From Dechloromonas denitrificans (GTDB lineage Bacteria; Pseudomonadota; Gammaproteobacteria; Burkholderiales; Rhodocyclaceae): a stretch of 64,000 bases of DNA. Each line of letters begins with the position of its first letter. The first letter of the stretch is position 1. Both the position numbers and the translations under genes were made by a program. This document shows positions 18,457 to 27,863 of the stretch, one piece after another. Location of the stretch: assembly GCF_020510665.1 (NCBI RefSeq), contig NZ_CP075187.1, positions 3,393,401 through 3,457,400 on the forward strand. Reading direction: 5' to 3'. A model generated the notes under the pieces. The model was given only the letters and a program-made list of their open reading frames with translations. It was not told where the DNA came from and searched no databases.

Positions 18457-19477
18457 CAGCCTTGGCAGCCTTGACCGGCTTGATGACGTTGGTACTGGCT
18501 GCCTCACGAATGCCGGCTTCGATTTCCTGGGCAATTTCGGGGTTGGCACGCAGGAACTCGCGAGCGTTGTCCTTGCCCTGGCCGATTTTTTCGCCTTTAT
18601 AGGCGTACCAAGCACCGGATTTGTCGACCAGCTTGTGGGCGACGCCCATTTCGACAATTTCGCCCTGACGGGAAATGCCTTCGCCGTACAGGATGTCGAA
18701 AATGGCTTCGCGGAAAGGCGGGGAAACCTTGTTCTTGACGACCTTGACCTTGGTTTCGCTGCCGATCACTTCATCGCCCTTCTTGATGCCGCCGATACGG
18801 CGGATGTCGAGGCGGACGGAAGCGTAGAACTTGAGGGCATTGCCGCCGGTGGTGGTTTCCGGCGAACCGAACATGACGCCGATCTTCATCCGGATCTGGT
18901 TGATGAAGATGACCAGCGTGTTGGTCTTCTTGATATTGGCGGTCAGCTTGCGCAGCGCCTGGGACATCAGGCGGGCGTGCAGGCCGACCATCTGGTCGCC
19001 CATCTCGCCTTCGATTTCGGCGCGCGGGGTGAGGGCGGCGACGGAGTCGACGATGATGATGTCGACCGAGCCGGAACGCACCAGCATGTCGGCGATTTCC
19101 AGCGCCTGTTCGCCGGTATCCGGCTGCGAGATCAGCAGGTCGCCGACATTGACGCCAAGCTTCTGGGCATATTGCGGATCGAGCGCATGTTCGGCATCGA
19201 TGAAGGCCGCAGTACCGCCGAGCTTTTGCATTTCGGCAACGACCTGCAGACACAGCGTCGTCTTGCCTGAGGATTCCGGACCGTAGATTTCAACTACACG
19301 GCCACGCGGCAGACCGCCAACGCCCAATGCGATGTCCAGACCGAGCGAACCGGTCGAGACAACCTGAATGCCTTCGTCAATTTCAGCATCGCCCATCTTC
19401 ATGATGGAACCTTTGCCGAACTGCTTTTCGATCTGTTGCAGCGCTGCGGCGAGCGCCTTTGCCTTGTTGTCGTCCAT
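18449..19477 (-). CDS. recA: recombinase RecA
   Basis: A 342-residue RecA with Walker [10 protein letters not shown] (about 67-75), the Walker B/DNA-binding loop region ([20 protein letters not shown]) and the characteristic N-terminus [20 protein letters not shown]. It catalyses strand exchange and stimulates LexA autocleavage. The start at 19477 is chosen by family; ATG at 19483 is an alternative. A LexA box lies about 175 bases upstream, so it is SOS-regulated, and the compact downstream run may be partly SOS-driven too. Confidence 0.97.
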   Translation of the reverse strand: MDDNKAKALAAALQQIEKQFGKGSIMKMGDAEIDEGIQVVSTGSLGLDIALGVGGLPRGRVVEIYGPESSGKTTLCLQVVAEMQKLGGTAAFIDAEHALDPQYAQKLGVNVGDLLISQPDTGEQALEIADMLVRSGSVDIIIVDSVAALTPRAEIEGEMGDQMVGLHARLMSQALRKLTANIKKTNTLVIFINQIRMKIGVMFGSPETTTGGNALKFYASVRLDIRRIGGIKKGDEVIGSETKVKVVKNKVSPPFREAIFDILYGEGISRQGEIVEMGVAHKLVDKSGAWYAYKGEKIGQGKDNAREFLRANPEIAQEIEAGIREAASTNVIKPVKAAKADA

Positions 19478-19651
19478 GGGCATACCTCTAGAATTTGACG
19501 GAATTATGGCACAGGGGCCAAAGATGGAATAGAAATTGCAGTTACCGGGTTCATGATCACTACCGATAGACACCGCCGACGGTGAATGCGTATGCTCCAC
19601 ACCTTTCGTCGAAGCTTTGCGTATAGCGAGCAGCGCACGACACACAATATA

Positions 19652-19667
19652 CTGTGTATATTTACAG
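19652..19667. promoter_or_regulatory. LexA (SOS) box upstream of recA
   Basis: The 16-mer CTGTGTATATTTACAG has the CTG-N10-CAG form with an AT-rich centre, as in gammaproteobacterial and betaproteobacterial LexA boxes. It lies in the 265-base gap between divergent recA and the pseudouridine synthase gene. A TATATT hexamer directly follows it on the recA strand. Confidence 0.85.
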
Positions 19668-19742
19668 TTATACCGTTGGCGCCCTGCGAATGCAAGTCCG
19701 CATTGCTGCCTTGCCATTTCGCCGCCTGCAGATTTTCCGCCA

Positions 19743-20393
19743 ATGACGTATTCACCGCCCCCGCTCGCCCCCCTCGATTATCTTTACACCGACCCGTCGA
19801 TGATCATCGTCAACAAGCCGCATGGCCTGCTGTCGGTGCCGGGGCGCGGCGAAGCGAAGCAGGATTGCCTGCTGACCCGGGTTCAGCGCGATTTTCCCGA
19901 TGCGCTGACCGTCCATCGGCTCGACATGCAAACCTCGGGGCTGCTGGTTTTTGCACGCGGGCCGGAAATGCACCGCCGGCTGTCGCGCCAGTTCCAGGAC
20001 CGCAAGGTGGACAAGCTGTACGTCGCCGTAGTGATCGGCCAGCCGGAAAACAAGAGTGGCGAAATCAACCTGCCGCTGATCGTCGATTGGCCGAACCGGC
20101 CGAAGCAGATGGTCGACTTCGAGCTTGGCCGCCCCTCACTGACGCGCTATCGCGTTGTGTCGACCGCCGCAGATGGCCGCAGCAGCCGCGTCGAACTGGA
20201 GCCGGTGACCGGCCGTTCGCACCAGTTGCGGGTTCATTTATTGTCGATCGGCCACCCCATTCTCGGTGACGATCTTTACGGCGGGGAAGCTGAATTCATG
20301 GCCGACCGCCTGCAATTGCACGCCCGCGATCTGGCGGTCTTTCACCCACTGACCGAAGAGCGCCTGGAATTTCACTGCCCGGTTCCATTCTGA
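19743..20393 (+). CDS. RluA-family rRNA/tRNA pseudouridine synthase
   Basis: A 216-residue RluA-type synthase with the catalytic motif [11 protein letters not shown] (Asp61) and the later [19 protein letters not shown] motif. Length and lack of an S4 domain fit RluA itself, which modifies 23S rRNA U746 and tRNA U32, but the exact target cannot be told. The ATG at 19743 is chosen because the family fold begins there; the open frame reaches back across the LexA box. It is divergent from recA. Confidence 0.88.
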   Translation: MTYSPPPLAPLDYLYTDPSMIIVNKPHGLLSVPGRGEAKQDCLLTRVQRDFPDALTVHRLDMQTSGLLVFARGPEMHRRLSRQFQDRKVDKLYVAVVIGQPENKSGEINLPLIVDWPNRPKQMVDFELGRPSLTRYRVVSTAADGRSSRVELEPVTGRSHQLRVHLLSIGHPILGDDLYGGEAEFMADRLQLHARDLAVFHPLTEERLEFHCPVPF

Positions 20394-20431
20394 ACGCTTC
20401 GGGCAAGCGCAACGACAACCCGCATTGACCG

Positions 20432-20437
20432 TATAAT
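20432..20437 (+). promoter_or_regulatory. possible -10 element for the symporter gene
   Basis: A perfect TATAAT lies 42 bases before the symporter ATG, in an 85-base gap. No good -35 hexamer is seen at 16-18 bases, so the call is tentative. Confidence 0.35.
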
Positions 20438-20478
20438 TCCCGCGTTTTCAACCTCTTGCCACGGTCGACCGCGCAAAA

Positions 20479-21975
20479 ATGCTGATTTGGTTCGTCGTCC
20501 TTTACCTGCTCGTTTCCATCGGCATCGGCCTGTTTGCGGCAACCCGCGTTCATAGCGCCAAAGACTTTGCCGTCGCCGGACGCCACCTGCCGCTGCCGGT
20601 CGTGACCGCAACCGTATTTGCCACCTGGTTTGGTGCCGAAGCTGTCTTCGGCGTTTCCGCCACCTTCGTCAAGGAGGGCTTGCGCGGCGTCGTTGCCGAC
20701 CCATTCGGCTCGGCCATGTGCCTGATCATCGCCGGCTTCTTTTTCGCCAATAAACTCTACAAGCTGAATATCCTGACGCTCGGCGATTATTTCCGGATGC
20801 GTTACAACCGCAGCGTCGAAGTCCTCACCACGCTCTGCATCGTGGCCAGCTATCTCGGCTGGGTGTCGGCCCAGATCAAGGCGCTCGGCCTGGTGTTCAA
20901 TGTCGTGACCAGCGGCTACATCAGCCAGAGCGCCGGCATGATCCTCGGCGCCGCCATCGTGCTGACCTACACCACCTTCGGCGGCATGCTCTCGGTCGCC
21001 ATTCTCGATTTCGTCCAGATGGGCGTCATCATGGGCGGCATGCTGTACATCGGCTATATCGTCTCCGGCCTGACCGGCGGCGTCGAATTGGTCATCAATC
21101 ACGCGTCGACCGCAGGCAAGCTCGATTTCTTTCCGCCGCCCGACCCCTGGCAATGGCTGACCTTTCTCGGCGCCTGGATGACGATGATGCTCGGCTCGAT
21201 TCCGCAACAGGATGTCTTCCAGCGCATCACCTCCGCCAAGAGCCAGAAAATTGCGCTCTGGGGTTCGGTGCTCGGTGCCTCGATCTACTTCTGCTTCACC
21301 TTTGTGCCAATGTTCATCGCCTATTCGGCAACGCTGATCGACCCTGAACTTTTCAACGGCCTGCTGCAGACCGATTCGCAGCTCGTCCTGCCAACCCTTG
21401 TCCTGCAACACACCCCGGTCTTTGCCCAAGCCATTTTCTTCGGCGCCGTGCTATCGGCCATCATGAGTTGCTCGTCGGCCACCTTGCTGGCACCTTCGGT
21501 CGCTTTTTCGGAAAACATCATCCGCGGCTTTTTTCCACACATGGATGACCGTCGCTTCCTGATGGTCATGCGAGCTTCGATCGTCGTCTTTGCCTGCATC
21601 GTCCTGAGCTTTGCGCTCAACTCCAACGCCAGCATTTTCAAGATGGTTGAAAATGCCTACAAAGTCACGCTGGCCGGTGCTTTCGTTCCCTTGTTCTTCG
21701 GTGCTTTCTGGCGGCGCGCCAGCACGCAGGGTGCGCTCTGTGCCATTTTCGGCGGCCTCGTTTCATGGCTGCTGATCGAACTGCTGGTCGGCGAAGCCAG
21801 TCTTGTCCCGCCGCAACTGATCGGCCTGGCCGTCAGCATGACGGGCATGGTCGCCGGATCCTTGCTGCCGCAATGGGTCGGCCATGCCATGCCGCTCGAA
21901 GACATGCACAGCGCCTTGCACCATCGCGCCGCAGCGGAAACCCACCACACGGCAGAACATCCGCACCGCCATTAA
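20479..21975 (+). CDS. sodium:solute symporter family protein
   Basis: A 498-residue integral membrane protein with about 13 hydrophobic segments, of the SSS family. The N-terminal VHSAKDFAVAGRHLP and the region TWFGAEAVFG and TLGDYF are characteristic of SSS permeases. It should couple uptake of a solute to sodium entry at the inner membrane; the substrate is not evident. The C-terminus is His-rich (HHRAAAETHHTAEHPHRH), which could bind metal or be incidental. Confidence 0.88.
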   Translation: MLIWFVVLYLLVSIGIGLFAATRVHSAKDFAVAGRHLPLPVVTATVFATWFGAEAVFGVSATFVKEGLRGVVADPFGSAMCLIIAGFFFANKLYKLNILTLGDYFRMRYNRSVEVLTTLCIVASYLGWVSAQIKALGLVFNVVTSGYISQSAGMILGAAIVLTYTTFGGMLSVAILDFVQMGVIMGGMLYIGYIVSGLTGGVELVINHASTAGKLDFFPPPDPWQWLTFLGAWMTMMLGSIPQQDVFQRITSAKSQKIALWGSVLGASIYFCFTFVPMFIAYSATLIDPELFNGLLQTDSQLVLPTLVLQHTPVFAQAIFFGAVLSAIMSCSSATLLAPSVAFSENIIRGFFPHMDDRRFLMVMRASIVVFACIVLSFALNSNASIFKMVENAYKVTLAGAFVPLFFGAFWRRASTQGALCAIFGGLVSWLLIELLVGEASLVPPQLIGLAVSMTGMVAGSLLPQWVGHAMPLEDMHSALHHRAAAETHHTAEHPHRH

Positions 21976-22104
21976 AACGGGTTCAAATGGCCCGATAAGT
22001 CACGATCACCTGACATTGAGTCGGAAGCGGGGCGCGCTGCAACCAAAACAGAATGATTGTTACCAAAGATAAGGGCTGACGGCACCGTCGATAGTCCATA
22101 AAAT

Positions 22105-22118
22105 TGGGACATGTCCCA
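22105..22118. repeat. 14-bp perfect palindrome over the VanZ start codon
   Basis: TGGGACATGTCCCA is self-complementary and contains the ATG at 22111-22113 at its centre. It could be an operator or a dimer-forming RNA site, or chance. Confidence 0.4.
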
Positions 22119-23169
22119 GTTTTCCCGCGGCCCCATCCTGCTTTCCCGCTACCTTGCACTCGCCTGGCTCGGGTTGGTCATCTACGGCAGCCTGCACCCG
22201 TTTACCGGCTGGCGCGACACCGGCATTTCACCTTTTGCCTTTCTCGAAGGCGGCCTGCCGCGCTATTGGACCTTCTTTGACCTGGCCGCCAATGTCGCGG
22301 TCTACCTGCCACTCGGCTTCTTTTTGACCCTGGCGCTTTATGGTCTGCCGGGACGGCTGACCGCACTTGTACTCGCCGTGCTGCTAGCCGGCGGCGTCAG
22401 TTTTGGCATGGAAGCCATACAAAGCTGGCTTCCGTCGCGCGTCCCGTCCAATCTTGATCTGGCCTGCAACAGTCTGGGCGGATTATTCGGTGCGATGTGG
22501 GCCCAAAGCGTCGGGCCACGCGTTTTTGCGCGGATTTCAGCCTGGCAGGATGAGGTCATCGCCCCGATTCCACACGCCGAACTCGGCCTGACCCTGCTTG
22601 GCCTCTGGCTGCTCGTCCCGCTGTCGCCGGAAACCCTGCTGTTCGGTGCAGGTGATTTGCGTCAGACGCTCGGTTTGAGCGGCGCGGTGCCTTTTGCTGC
22701 CGAAAGCTTCATGTTGATCGATGCCAGCATCACCGCCTTCAATGCCCTGGCGGTCGGGCTGATTGTCCGGATGTTGTGCGCCCGCCTGATCGTCGCCTAT
22801 CTGATCGTGCCGCTTTTTCTGCTGCTCGGACTGGCCATCCGGACACTGGCCGCAGCCATCCTGATCAGCCCGGGCGAAGCACTGGCCTGGCTGACCCCTG
22901 GAGCCCAGACCGGTCTGGGACTCGCTGCCATCACCCTCGCACTGACCCTGCTGCTACCCGCCACGCCGCGCCTGATGATCGCGGCCATGGCCTTGATGGC
23001 CGGTACCGTGCTGGTCAATCTGGCGCCACCCAACCCGTACTCGACCGCCGCTCTGGCCACTTGGCGGCAGGGTCACTTTCTCAATTTCAACGGCCTCACC
23101 CGACTCGTGGGTACGCTATGGCCTTTCCTGACCCTGCCATTTCTGCTCCTGACAACACGTCGACCGTAA
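22111..23169 (+). CDS. VanZ family membrane protein
   Basis: A 352-residue protein whose N-terminal half is a VanZ-like domain (YGSLHPFTGWRD near residue 22; NVAVYLPLGFFL; GVSFGMEAIQSWLPSRVPSNLDLACNSLGG in pieces), with further membrane helices after it (about 9-10 in all). VanZ domains are membrane modules of unknown biochemistry, named for teicoplanin resistance in one operon. The initiator ATG lies within a palindrome and lacks a good ribosome site. The ATPase gene that follows starts 52 bases before this gene ends. Confidence 0.82.
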   Translation: MSQFSRGPILLSRYLALAWLGLVIYGSLHPFTGWRDTGISPFAFLEGGLPRYWTFFDLAANVAVYLPLGFFLTLALYGLPGRLTALVLAVLLAGGVSFGMEAIQSWLPSRVPSNLDLACNSLGGLFGAMWAQSVGPRVFARISAWQDEVIAPIPHAELGLTLLGLWLLVPLSPETLLFGAGDLRQTLGLSGAVPFAAESFMLIDASITAFNALAVGLIVRMLCARLIVAYLIVPLFLLLGLAIRTLAAAILISPGEALAWLTPGAQTGLGLAAITLALTLLLPATPRLMIAAMALMAGTVLVNLAPPNPYSTAALATWRQGHFLNFNGLTRLVGTLWPFLTLPFLLLTTRRP

Positions 23170-25832
23170 GCTGGCATGCGGAAACGGCCGAAAATGCCGC
23201 CCGGCGCCTGTCGACCGACCTGCAGCGCGGTCTCGACGCGATCGAGGCCGATGCGCGGCTCACCCGGTACGGCCCCAATCAATTAAGCCGGAGCAGTGCG
23301 ACTCCGGGCTGGAAACGGTTTATCAGCCAGCTTTCCCAGCCGCTCGTCATCGTCCTCCTCGGGGCCGGCAGCATCACCGCCGGACTGGGTGAGTGGATCG
23401 ACAGCAGCGTCATTTTCGGCGTCGTTCTGGTCAACGCTGTCATCGGCTACTGGCAGGAAGCGCAAGCCGAAGGCGCCCTGGCCGCCCTGGCCCGGACCGT
23501 CAGCACCCCGGTAACCGTCTTGCGCAGCGGCCAGCATCAGCAACTCGACGCCCGCCAACTCGTTCCCGGCGACATCGTGCAACTTGCCGCCGGCGACCGC
23601 ACCCCGGCCGACCTGCGTATTTTTCATCAGCGCGAATTGCACACGGATGACTCGATGCTGACCGGCGAATCACTGCCGGTCAGCAAACACAGCGAAATCA
23701 TCGGGCAGGAAACAATGCTGGCCGAACGCCACAACATGGCCTACGCCGGCACCACCGTGGTGGCGGGTCAGGGCAGTGGCATCGTGATTGCCACCGGCGA
23801 TACCACGGAGACCGGGCGCATTGCCGGCCTGATCGCCGCGGCAGATGAACTCGCCACACCATTGACCCGCAAGATGACAGCCTTCTCGAACTGGCTGCTT
23901 TGGGCGATCGGCGGGCTCGCGCTGCTCACTTTCGGAATCGGGCTGGCGCGCGGCGAAAGCGCCTTCGAGATGTTCATGGCCGCGGTTGCCCTGGCCGTCG
24001 GCGCGATTCCGGAAGGACTGCCGGCGGCCGTCACCGTCACCCTGGCCATCGGCGTTGCCCGCATGGCACGCCGCCGGGCGATCATCCGGCACTTGCCGGC
24101 CGTCGAAACACTGGGCAGCACCACCATTATCTGCTCGGACAAAACCGGCACCCTGACCGAAAATGCCATGACCGTTCGCGCCCTTTGGGTGGCCGGCCAA
24201 AATTTTGCGGTCAGCGGCCACGGCTACGCACCGGAAGGCACGATCAGCCAACAGGAAAATCCCGCCGGGATCACCGGCGCCTTGCGGGAAATGCTCGTTG
24301 CCGGCGCCCTGTGCAACGATGCCCACCTGAATCGCAGCGGCCCGCACTGGAAAATCACCGGCGACCCAACTGAAGCGGCCTTGCTGGTCGTCGCCCGCAA
24401 AGGCGGCCTGGACGAACAGACGCTCAGGACCTTGCTGCCACGCCATGACGAGCTCCCGTTCGATGCCTGCCGCCAATACATGGCCACGGCGCACCGGACG
24501 GATCGCGGGCAACAGCTTTACCTGAAAGGCGCAGTGGAAAAGCTGCTGCCGCTTTGCCGCGGTCAACTGCAACAAGAGGGTCAAATCGCTCCATTCAAGC
24601 CGAGCGATGTCGAGCAGGCCGCACACGCGTTGGCCGGGCAGGGAATGCGCGTCCTGCTGCTGGCCAGCCGACAATGCCCGGGCAACGCACCGCTCGACGA
24701 TGCCACCGTCGCCGACCTGACGCTGCTCGGCCTGGTCGGCATGATCGATCCGCCACGCAAGGCGGCGATCGGCGCCATCCGCCACTGCCACTCGGCCGGC
24801 ATCCGGGTCAAGATGATCACCGGCGACCATGCCGTCACGGCACAAGCCATTGCGCGCCAAATCGGCCTGAACAGCGAACGGGTGATAACCGGCCGGGAAC
24901 TGGCCCGACTCGATGAACCGGCATTGGCCGCCGCCGCTCACGAGGCCGATGTCTTTGCCCGCGTGGAACCCGAGCAAAAACTGCGTCTCGTCCGCGCCTT
25001 GCAGGGCCGTGGCGAAGTGGTGGCGATGACCGGCGACGGCGTCAACGACGCCCCTGCCCTGAAACAAGCCGATATCGGCATTGCCATGGGCCAGGGGGGC
25101 ACCGAAGTGGCCAAGGCCGCCGCCGACATGGTGCTGACCGACGACAATTTCGCCAGTATCGAAGCCGCTGTCGAAGAAGGGCGGGGCGTCTGGGACAATC
25201 TGGTCAAATTCATCACCTGGACACTGCCGACCAATTTTGGCGAAGGCCTGGTCATCGTTGCCGCCATCATTTTCGGCGCAACATTGCCGATCACGCCGCT
25301 GCAGATTCTCTGGATCAACATGACCACCGCCGTGCTGCTCGGCCTGACGCTGGCCTTCGAGCCGATCGAGCGTGGCATCATGCAACGACCACCACGCCGA
25401 CTCGACACACCGGTCCTCGACCGCGCCCTGATCCGGCGCATCACGCTGGTTTCACTGTTGCTGCTCGCCGGTTCATTCGGCCTTTTCCTGCGCCAACTCG
25501 ATCAGGGCCACACCCTTGCCGAAGCTCGCACTGTCGCGGTCAACGTCTTCGTCATGGTCGAAATCTTCTACCTGTTCAACTGCCGCTCACTGACTGTCGG
25601 ATTCTGGAAACAGGGGCTTTTTTCCAATCCCTGGATCTGGGGCGGCGTCGCCAGCATGCTTGCCCTGCAGTTGCTGCTGACTTACTGGCCGCCCCTCAAC
25701 ACACTGTTCCAGACCGCACCGATCGGCTGGACCGAATGGGCTGAAATCACGCTTTTCGCATGGTTCTGCGCGCTGCTGATCGGCCTCGAAAAACGCTGGA
25801 CGACGTTTCACGTGAAACGGGACAGCCTATAA
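23118..25832 (+). CDS. cation-transporting P-type ATPase (P2, Ca2+/Na+-type)
   Basis: A 904-residue P2-type ATPase. It has an N-terminal cation-ATPase domain (WHAETAENAARRL), actuator loop with TGES, membrane motif PEGLP in IPEGLPAAVTVTLAIG, phosphorylation site DKTGTLT (Asp341) and hinge TGDGVNDAP (near 637), then four to six C-terminal helices. The motif PEGLP and overall form fit bacterial SERCA-like pumps for Ca2+, Na+ or Mn2+; the ion is not certain. The ATG at 23118 overlaps the VanZ gene by 52 bases; the long open frame to 22776 is a shadow of VanZ. Confidence 0.93.
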   Translation: MAFPDPAISAPDNTSTVSWHAETAENAARRLSTDLQRGLDAIEADARLTRYGPNQLSRSSATPGWKRFISQLSQPLVIVLLGAGSITAGLGEWIDSSVIFGVVLVNAVIGYWQEAQAEGALAALARTVSTPVTVLRSGQHQQLDARQLVPGDIVQLAAGDRTPADLRIFHQRELHTDDSMLTGESLPVSKHSEIIGQETMLAERHNMAYAGTTVVAGQGSGIVIATGDTTETGRIAGLIAAADELATPLTRKMTAFSNWLLWAIGGLALLTFGIGLARGESAFEMFMAAVALAVGAIPEGLPAAVTVTLAIGVARMARRRAIIRHLPAVETLGSTTIICSDKTGTLTENAMTVRALWVAGQNFAVSGHGYAPEGTISQQENPAGITGALREMLVAGALCNDAHLNRSGPHWKITGDPTEAALLVVARKGGLDEQTLRTLLPRHDELPFDACRQYMATAHRTDRGQQLYLKGAVEKLLPLCRGQLQQEGQIAPFKPSDVEQAAHALAGQGMRVLLLASRQCPGNAPLDDATVADLTLLGLVGMIDPPRKAAIGAIRHCHSAGIRVKMITGDHAVTAQAIARQIGLNSERVITGRELARLDEPALAAAAHEADVFARVEPEQKLRLVRALQGRGEVVAMTGDGVNDAPALKQADIGIAMGQGGTEVAKAAADMVLTDDNFASIEAAVEEGRGVWDNLVKFITWTLPTNFGEGLVIVAAIIFGATLPITPLQILWINMTTAVLLGLTLAFEPIERGIMQRPPRRLDTPVLDRALIRRITLVSLLLLAGSFGLFLRQLDQGHTLAEARTVAVNVFVMVEIFYLFNCRSLTVGFWKQGLFSNPWIWGGVASMLALQLLLTYWPPLNTLFQTAPIGWTEWAEITLFAWFCALLIGLEKRWTTFHVKRDSL
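25804..25819. other. parS-like ParB-binding palindrome
   Basis: CGTTTCACGTGAAACG is a perfect 16-bp palindrome whose central 14 bases, GTTTCACGTGAAAC, match the conserved chromosomal parS core. It lies in the last codons of the P-type ATPase gene. Same 14-mer recurs at 50015-50028. parS sites cluster near replication origins, and this window ends at one. Confidence 0.85.
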
Positions 25833-25833
25833 T
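25828..25833 (+). promoter_or_regulatory. possible -10 element for the ferredoxin gene
   Basis: TATAAT overlaps the stop codon of the P-type ATPase gene, 24 bases before the ferredoxin ATG; the -35 zone would lie inside the parS palindrome. Tentative. Confidence 0.35.
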
Positions 25834-25857
25834 CCACCCTCCCACAGGAGATTCCCG

Positions 25858-26166
25858 ATGAGCTATTTCAAGCACCACGTATTTTTCTGCACCAACCAGC
25901 GCGAAGCTGGCGAACCGTGTTGCAACAACCTTGGCGGCTCTACGGCCTTCGCCTACGCCAAGGACCGTATCGGCGCGCTCAAGCAGAACGGTGCCGGTGC
26001 CGTCCGCATCAACAAGGCTGGCTGCCTCGGTCGCTGCGACCAGGGCCCGGTTCTGGTCGTGTACCCGGAAGAAACCTGGTACAACTATGTCGACAACGAA
26101 GATGTTGAAGAAATCATCCAGGAACACCTGATCAAGGGCAACGTTGTGGAACGTCTCAAGCTATGA
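25858..26166 (+). CDS. thioredoxin-like [2Fe-2S] ferredoxin
   Basis: A 102-residue ferredoxin of the Shethna/NuoE-like thioredoxin-fold type. Cluster ligand candidates are Cys11, Cys21 or Cys22, Cys56 and Cys60 (C-x9/10-C ... C-x3-C, with KAGCLGRCDQGP). It carries one [2Fe-2S] centre and shuttles electrons; the partner is unknown. A perfect AGGAG ribosome site lies ahead of the ATG. It overlaps the next hydrolase gene by 4 bases, so the two are translationally coupled. Confidence 0.9.
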   Translation: MSYFKHHVFFCTNQREAGEPCCNNLGGSTAFAYAKDRIGALKQNGAGAVRINKAGCLGRCDQGPVLVVYPEETWYNYVDNEDVEEIIQEHLIKGNVVERLKL

Positions 26167-26801
26167 AGGCGCCCGAAGAAAAATTCCTCGTTGATGGCCC
26201 GGTCGGCAAGATCGACGTCATCATGGAACGCCCGGACGCACCACGCGGCATCGCGCTGATCGCCCACCCACACCCGATGGGCGGCGGCGCCAATACCAAC
26301 AAGGTCGCCTACACGCTGGCCCGTACCTTCGTCAGCCTCGGCTACGCCGCCTTCCGGCCGAATTTCCGCGGCGTCGGCGCGACCGAAGGCGAACATGACG
26401 AAGGTCGCGGCGAAACCGACGACCTGCTCGCCGTGCTCGAAGAAGCCAAGCGTCGCTGCGGCGACCTGCCGGTGGCGCTCGCTGGTTTCTCGTTCGGCGC
26501 CTATTGCCAGACCCGGGTCGCCAAGCGCTTGCAAGATGCCGGCCACCCGGCCCAGCGTCTGGTTCTCGTCGGCACCGCCGCCGGTCATGTCGAAGGTAGC
26601 CGCCAGTACGACACCGAAGCCGTGCCGCACGACACCATCGTCATCCACGGCTCGGCCGACGAAACCGTGCCGCTGGCCAATGTCTTCGACTGGGCCCTGC
26701 CACTCGACCTGCCGGTCGTCGTCGTCCCCGGGGCCGACCACTTTTTCCATCGTCGCCTGCACCAGATCCGCGACATCATCACCCGCGCATGGCGGCACTA
26801 G
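26163..26801 (+). CDS. alpha/beta hydrolase (dienelactone-hydrolase/COG2945-like)
   Basis: A 212-residue cytoplasmic alpha/beta hydrolase with [14 protein letters not shown] near residue 35, nucleophile elbow AGFSFGAYC near residue 108, acid candidate in [10 protein letters not shown] and His in [11 protein letters not shown] near residue 194. This pattern fits COG2945. The substrate is unknown. It overlaps the ferredoxin gene upstream by 4 bases and the ABC ATPase downstream by 13 bases, so the three are read as one operon. Confidence 0.85.
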   Translation: MKAPEEKFLVDGPVGKIDVIMERPDAPRGIALIAHPHPMGGGANTNKVAYTLARTFVSLGYAAFRPNFRGVGATEGEHDEGRGETDDLLAVLEEAKRRCGDLPVALAGFSFGAYCQTRVAKRLQDAGHPAQRLVLVGTAAGHVEGSRQYDTEAVPHDTIVIHGSADETVPLANVFDWALPLDLPVVVVPGADHFFHRRLHQIRDIITRAWRH

Positions 26802-27706
26802 TCGTCGACGCGCTGCGCAAGACGTATGCCGGCAACGAAGTGGTTGCCGGCCTGTCCTTCGCGGTTGAACCTGGCACCTGCTTCGGCCTGCTTGGCCCGA
26901 ACGGTGCCGGCAAGACAACGACTTTGCGCCTTTGTCTCGGGTTGACCGCGCCAGACAGCGGCAACATCGCGCTGAACGGCCACGCCATTCCGGCCGACGC
27001 CCAAAAAGCGAGGGCACGCATCGGGGTCGTTCCGCAATTCGACAATCTCGATCCGGACTTTACCGCCAGCGAGAACCTGCTCGTTTTCGGCCGCTATTTC
27101 GGGCTGAAGGACGCCGAAGTCAAGGCGCGCATTCCACAGCTGCTCGAATTCGCCGGTCTGACCGGCAAGGCCGACGCACGCATCGCCACGCTCTCGGGTG
27201 GCATGAAACGCCGCCTGACGATGGCCCGCGCCCTGGTCAACAACCCCGACATCATCTTCCTCGACGAGCCAACCACCGGCCTCGACCCGCAAGCCCGTCA
27301 CCTGATCTGGGACCGCCTGAAACAGCTCAAATCAGCCGGCAAGACGCTGATCCTGACGACGCATTTCATGGATGAAGCCGAGCGTCTGTGCGACCGCCTG
27401 ATCGTCATCGACCACGGCCGGAAAATCACCGAAGGCAGCCCGCGCCAGCTGATTACCGAGCACATCGAACCACAAGTCATTGAAGTTTTCGACGAATCCG
27501 GCGGTCAACTGGCCAATTTTGTCGAAAACCACCGAGCCCTGGCCGAGCGCGTCGAAACCAGCGGCGAAACCGCCTTCTTCTACTGCCGCGAACCGCGCGA
27601 CCTGCTGGCCCGGCTGGCCGAAGCCGATGGCCTGCGCTACGTGCATCGTGCCTCCAACCTCGAAGACGTATTCATCAAGCTGACCGGGCGGGAATTGCGC
27701 GATTAG
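26789..27706 (+). CDS. ABC transporter ATP-binding protein, NodI-like
   Basis: A 305-residue ABC ATPase with Walker [11 protein letters not shown] (about residues 34-43), signature LSGGMKRRL (about 134-142), Walker [13 protein letters not shown] and switch His in [12 protein letters not shown]. The C-terminal extension ending [10 protein letters not shown] is typical of NodI/CcmA-like export ATPases. The natural partner is an ABC-2 permease. A NodJ-like permease gene lies 3.1 kb downstream at 30833, separated by two unrelated genes, which suggests the pair was split. Confidence 0.9.
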   Translation: MAALVVDALRKTYAGNEVVAGLSFAVEPGTCFGLLGPNGAGKTTTLRLCLGLTAPDSGNIALNGHAIPADAQKARARIGVVPQFDNLDPDFTASENLLVFGRYFGLKDAEVKARIPQLLEFAGLTGKADARIATLSGGMKRRLTMARALVNNPDIIFLDEPTTGLDPQARHLIWDRLKQLKSAGKTLILTTHFMDEAERLCDRLIVIDHGRKITEGSPRQLITEHIEPQVIEVFDESGGQLANFVENHRALAERVETSGETAFFYCREPRDLLARLAEADGLRYVHRASNLEDVFIKLTGRELRD

Positions 27707-27756
27707 GGCGCCGGAGATGATCTTCGGTCGAAGATTTTCTTCCTGCACACTTCCAG

Positions 27757-27762
27757 TACAAT
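27757..27762 (+). promoter_or_regulatory. possible -10 element for the binding-protein gene
   Basis: TACAAT, about 100 bases before the ATG at 27864, in a 157-base gap. The -35 zone is poor (ATTTTC). Tentative; nothing else is evident in this gap. Confidence 0.25.
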
Positions 27763-27863
27763 TCCACGCCTTGAATCACGGCATGCAGCGCCAGAAAACA
27801 GGCGCCGGATGCACACAGGCCCCTGCGCCGGCAGGGCATCGGTTCCTCTACCAAGGATAATCC

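Noticed and set aside
22776..23117. N-terminal extension of the P-type ATPase frame
   Set aside because: Basic, low-complexity translation inside the VanZ gene; the ATPase family begins after the ATG at 23118.
23670..25385. 571-residue open frame on the minus strand
   Set aside because: Antisense to the P-type ATPase with its DKTGTLT and TGDGVNDAP motifs; low-complexity translation.
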